DNA of 64,000 nucleotides from an uncultured Sutterella sp. (GTDB lineage: Bacteria; Pseudomonadota; Gammaproteobacteria; Burkholderiales; Burkholderiaceae_F), in assembly GCA_905197905.1 (NCBI GenBank), contig CAJKAP010000002.1:1-64000 (forward strand). The letters are read 5' to 3'. How positions within the stretch are numbered: the stretch's first letter is position 1; the number at the start of each line of letters is the position of its first letter. The notes beneath the pieces were generated by a model that ran no database searches, had not been told where the DNA came from, and saw only the letters and a list, made by a program, of their open reading frames with translations. Positions 61,157 through 64,000 of the stretch are shown here, one piece after another. Both the position numbers and the translations under genes were made by a program.

Positions 61157-62055
61157 TACCGCCCCGCCCTACGCTTGATATTGTTGACTTGTTGCTGTTC
61201 AGCCTCATCGAGTTCTTGAGTAGGATTGGGATTTACCAAAATCACCACAGCGAACTGCAAAGTGTGGTCTGCGTATGTTGGGCTAACTGACACGGTCTTA
61301 TACGTTTCTCCTGCTTCAAAATGAGTATCTTTAACCGTCCCCACCAAAATATCTTTAGGGTAGACATGATCTAGACCTGATGTAATGAGACGATCTCCCT
61401 GCACGACATCGCTCGTAGGAGGAACAAATTTCAAATCCATCAAATTATCACCATTTCCATGGAGAACAAAAAACTCTCCAGTGCGTTCATTTCGCACAGA
61501 AATCTGTTGGCGATGATCTGTTAGGAGGGTGACCTCGGCTTGGCGCCCTGTCACTCTAGAGATTAAGCCCAACACTCCCTCTGAACTTAGCACAGGCATT
61601 CCCATCTGCACGCCTGCCGTTTCGCCAACATTGATTTTGATGCGACGAGTGAAGTGATCGGAAACTCGACCAATCACTTCAGAAGTGACAGTTTTATTGG
61701 CAACACGAGGAACCGCGTTCAATAATTGACGCAGTTCAGCATTTTCTTTTTGCAATTCATGAAAACGCACGTTCTCCAAGGCTAATGTTTTGTTTTCGAG
61801 AGTGAGCTCATTTACCGTGGAGGTAAGCTTTGCTTTACTTACAAAATAGCCTTCAGAGTGATGGAACCACTCGCCTGGGATGGAAAGAAGTGAGACGAGT
61901 GGTGTTGTCACAGAGACAACTGTGCTACGGAATCCGTCTAACGACTTCAATCGGCCATCTACGAGAATCAAAACAACGCAGATAAAGACAAAGAGAATGA
62001 ACCGAATCCGAGCAGAGATGCCTTGTCTAAATAGTGGCGGAGGACCGTACTCCAT
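61156..62055 (-). CDS. mreC: Rod-shape-determining protein MreC
   Basis: Bitopic elongasome activator, 299 residues. A membrane helix at about 15-33 is followed by a coiled coil (about 75-110) and two beta-barrel domains, with VIGRVSDHFTRRIKINVG, GVQMGMPVLSSEGVLG, and LITSGLDHVYPKDILVGTV. The charged C-terminal tail is short. Confidence 0.95.
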   Translation of the reverse strand: MEYGPPPLFRQGISARIRFILFVFICVVLILVDGRLKSLDGFRSTVVSVTTPLVSLLSIPGEWFHHSEGYFVSKAKLTSTVNELTLENKTLALENVRFHELQKENAELRQLLNAVPRVANKTVTSEVIGRVSDHFTRRIKINVGETAGVQMGMPVLSSEGVLGLISRVTGRQAEVTLLTDHRQQISVRNERTGEFFVLHGNGDNLMDLKFVPPTSDVVQGDRLITSGLDHVYPKDILVGTVKDTHFEAGETYKTVSVSPTYADHTLQFAVVILVNPNPTQELDEAEQQQVNNIKRRAGR

Positions 62056-62064
62056 GACGTCTCA

Positions 62065-63108
62065 CTAGCCCGAGGTAAAGGCGGTGTGTAATTTATCCAT
62101 GTTTTCCAACGCAATACCGCAGCCCTTCACCACGCAATTGAGCGGTTCTTCTGCAATGTGTACAGGCAAGCCAGTTTCTTCTTTCAAGAGCTGATCAAGA
62201 TCACGCAACAAAGCACCACCACCAGTAATCATCAAACCATGTTCAGCGATGTCAGCGCCGAGTTCAGGAGGTGTTTTTTCCAAGGCGTTCTTAACAGCAA
62301 CCACGATCTGATTGAGCGGTTCCTGAAGAGCTTCTAAAATTTCATTGGAGTGCACAGTGAACGTGCGTGGTACGCCTTCAGCGATATTACGCCCTTTCAC
62401 TTCGATTTCTTTCACTTCGGAGCCAGGGAAGGCGGAGCCAATTTCTTTTTTGATCATTTCAGCGGTCGGTTCGCCAATCAACATACCGAAATTACGGCGG
62501 ATATAGTTGATAATAGCCTGGTCAAATTTGTCACCACCGACACGCACAGATCCCGCATAAACCATACCACCCAAAGAGATCAAACCAACTTCAGTGGTCC
62601 CACCACCGATGTCGACGACTAAAGAGCCAGCGGCTTCATTCACAGGTAAACCAGCACCAATAGCAGCGGCCATAGGTTCTTCGATCAAATAGACTTCAGA
62701 GGCGCCTGCAGCCAAAGCACTTTCTTTAATTGCACGACGTTCAACTTGGGTAGAACCACAAGGTACGCAAATAATAATGCGTGGGGACGGAGCAAAAAGG
62801 CGCGAAGGGCTAGCCATGCGGATGAATTGCTTGAGCATTTGCTCTGTTACCGTAAAGTCGGCAATCACGCCGTCTTTCATTGGTCGGATAGCATTGATGT
62901 TTCCAGGTACGCGTCCTAACATCTGCTTGGCTGCTTTACCAACAGCGTGAATAGTTGTTTTGCCATTGGGTCCGCCTTCCTGACGAATCGCAACCACGCT
63001 AGGCTCATTAAGGACAATGCCTTTGCCACGCATGTAAATCAGAGTATTCGCCGTACCTAAGTCAATGGCGAGATCGTTTGAAAAGTAATTACGGAAAAAG
63101 CCGAACAT
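62065..63108 (-). CDS. mreB: Rod-shape-determining actin homologue MreB
   Basis: Membrane-bound actin-like filament that guides cell-wall synthesis. The 347 residues equal the E. coli length. It has an N-terminal amphipathic helix (MFGFFRNYF), phosphate-1 AIDLGTANTLIYMRGKG, PMKDGVIADF, phosphate-2 VVDIGGGTTEVGLISLGG, and adenosine motif LMITGGGALLRDLD. It leads the mreBCD-mrdA-rodA-rlpA operon and is divergent from gatC across a 266-bp gap. Confidence 0.98.
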   Translation of the reverse strand: MFGFFRNYFSNDLAIDLGTANTLIYMRGKGIVLNEPSVVAIRQEGGPNGKTTIHAVGKAAKQMLGRVPGNINAIRPMKDGVIADFTVTEQMLKQFIRMASPSRLFAPSPRIIICVPCGSTQVERRAIKESALAAGASEVYLIEEPMAAAIGAGLPVNEAAGSLVVDIGGGTTEVGLISLGGMVYAGSVRVGGDKFDQAIINYIRRNFGMLIGEPTAEMIKKEIGSAFPGSEVKEIEVKGRNIAEGVPRTFTVHSNEILEALQEPLNQIVVAVKNALEKTPPELGADIAEHGLMITGGGALLRDLDQLLKEETGLPVHIAEEPLNCVVKGCGIALENMDKLHTAFTSG

Positions 63109-63374
63109 TTTGTGGTTACCGTCTTCTGCAGGATAAGAGGGAGGTTTAGGGCTGTTACCGAGAGGATGAAACTCATCGTTACAGCGCTGAGGTGAATCTC
63201 TTGCCGATATAGCAAGGAAATAGCAACCCCAAGAATAATCTTTAATGATAAACTAACTAATCGCTTAATGCTGATGAGAAGTCTGCTTAGCAAACATTCT
63301 GTTGTGTTGGAGTGTTTCAGACTCTGCCTCAGTGGTTTATTTCCTCCGTCGATTTCAAGATAAAGAAGAGCACT

Positions 63375-63662
63375 ATGCCTTTAACTATGGACGACATACA
63401 CCGAATCGCTGATTTGGGTTGCATCGATATTACAGACGAACAAGCCAAAGTGGTTCAAGGTGAACTCAACGATATTTTCCAGATGATTGAACGCATTGCG
63501 AGTGTGGACACTGAAGGTGTTGCCCCGATGCCGAACCCCCATGATGGCGTACAACGGTTACGTAAAGACGTGGTCACAGAGACTAATCAACGTGAAGCAA
63601 ATATGCAAAACGCCCCTGAACAGGAAGCGGGTTGCTTCCTCGTGCCTCGGGTCATTGAGTAA
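63375..63662 (+). CDS. gatC: Asp-tRNA(Asn)/Glu-tRNA(Gln) amidotransferase subunit C
   Basis: Scaffold subunit of the GatCAB transamidation complex. The 95 residues contain MTMDDI-type N terminus (LTMDDIHRIADLGCIDI), FQMIERIASVDTEGVAPM, and LRKDVVTE. The start was set at ATG 63375 with AAGAAGAG upstream; the open frame runs 21 codons further. It is followed by gatA. Confidence 0.92.
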   Translation: MPLTMDDIHRIADLGCIDITDEQAKVVQGELNDIFQMIERIASVDTEGVAPMPNPHDGVQRLRKDVVTETNQREANMQNAPEQEAGCFLVPRVIE

Positions 63663-63788
63663 TCAGAACCTTAGTTTCTGACTCAATTTTTTGAGGATTT
63701 GCCTCCATGATTTTTCGAGCAGAGGCGACTTTCTTATGAAAGTTTCTGCTCCGCACTCTCCTTCTCTAAGGGATGAGGTTTGTTTGAA

Positions 63789-64000
63789 ATGAAAGATGTA
63801 ACGTATAGCTCCATTAGCGAACTTTCTACACTGTTGCAGACCAAGCAGGTTTCTTCGGTGGAGTTAGCTCAGCATTTTTTGGCTCGTATTGAAAAATATG
63901 CTCATCTAAATGCGTTTTTGGATGTGCGTCCAGAAGAAACTCTTGCCCAAGCTCGAGCGGCAGATGAACGTATCGCTAATGGAACAGCGGGGGTGCTGAC
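63789..64000 (+). CDS. gatA: Amidotransferase subunit A, truncated by window end
   Basis: Amidase subunit that releases ammonia from glutamine for GatCAB. Only the first 70 residues are in the window: a start at ATG 63789 with GATGAGG upstream, then SISELSTLLQTKQVSSVELA, IEKYAHLNAFLDV, and ARAADERIANG. This matches the GatA N terminus; the Ser-Ser-Lys catalytic residues lie beyond the end. It sits 126 bp after gatC. Confidence 0.9.
   Translation, partial: MKDVTYSSISELSTLLQTKQVSSVELAQHFLARIEKYAHLNAFLDVRPEETLAQARAADERIANGTAGVL

Noticed and set aside
1..64000. CRISPR arrays, insertion sequences, prophage or defence genes
   Set aside because: I saw no repeat-spacer arrays, transposase genes, integrase genes or phage genes; the window is core genome throughout.

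Overview
The window is a 64-kb stretch of a proteobacterial chromosome around the replication-initiation genes. Gene order and protein character point to a betaproteobacterium of the order Burkholderiales. Supporting blocks are DUF971-ubiE-Tim44, birA-coaX, mreBCD-mrdA-rodA-rlpA divergent from gatCA, and mnmE-mnmG-rsmG-parAB-atp. Moderate GC, a menA gene and no ubiB/ubiJ beside ubiE suggest a menaquinone-using, gut-type lineage such as Sutterellaceae (inference).

Layout. 1-2.0 kb: an OmpR-type response regulator, cut at the window edge, and its histidine kinase. 2.0-3.3 kb: the C4-dicarboxylate carrier dctA. 3.6-10.2 kb: a leftward RND efflux operon (adaptor, pump, outer-membrane channel, TetR regulator last) whose promoter carries two matching inverted repeats. 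10.3-16.2 kb: a MarC protein, glmU-glmS, and a sodium:solute symporter. 16.4-23.0 kb: DUF971-ubiE-Tim44, tRNA-Arg(CCG), priA, hemE and a universal stress protein. 23.2-30.3 kb: the complete F1Fo ATP synthase operon atpIBEFHAGDC. 30.5-40.1 kb: parB, parA, a second MarC protein, rsmG, mnmG, mnmE, yidC, yidD, rnpA, rpmH. 40.7-49.0 kb, rightward: dnaA-dnaN-gyrB, a cytosolic 5'-nucleotidase and a divergent FadH-like flavoenzyme. 49.0-49.4 kb: a dense DnaA-box cluster. 49.4-54.4 kb: a Crp-like protein, a DolP-like lipoprotein, menA, a YbeD-like protein, birA, coaX and a SPOR-like membrane protein. 54.5-64 kb: a HIT protein, a small orphan, an M20 peptidase, the elongasome operon mreBCD-mrdA-rodA-rlpA, and gatC-gatA (cut by the end).

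Most of the window is ordinary core genome. The main observation is that the best candidate origin of replication is not in the rpmH-dnaA gap, which has only two DnaA boxes. It is the 412-bp gap at 48978-49389, about 8 kb downstream, beyond gyrB. That gap has six strong DnaA boxes, a TAG-repeat tract like a DnaA-trio element, and an adjacent AT-rich stretch. Hand counts of third-codon G versus C in sampled genes change sign across this gap, which agrees. If correct, dnaA-dnaN-gyrB are transcribed toward the origin. Other points: a palindrome filling the spacer of the predicted atp promoter, twin operators in the efflux promoter, and a FadH-like enzyme that has lost expected cluster and active-site residues.
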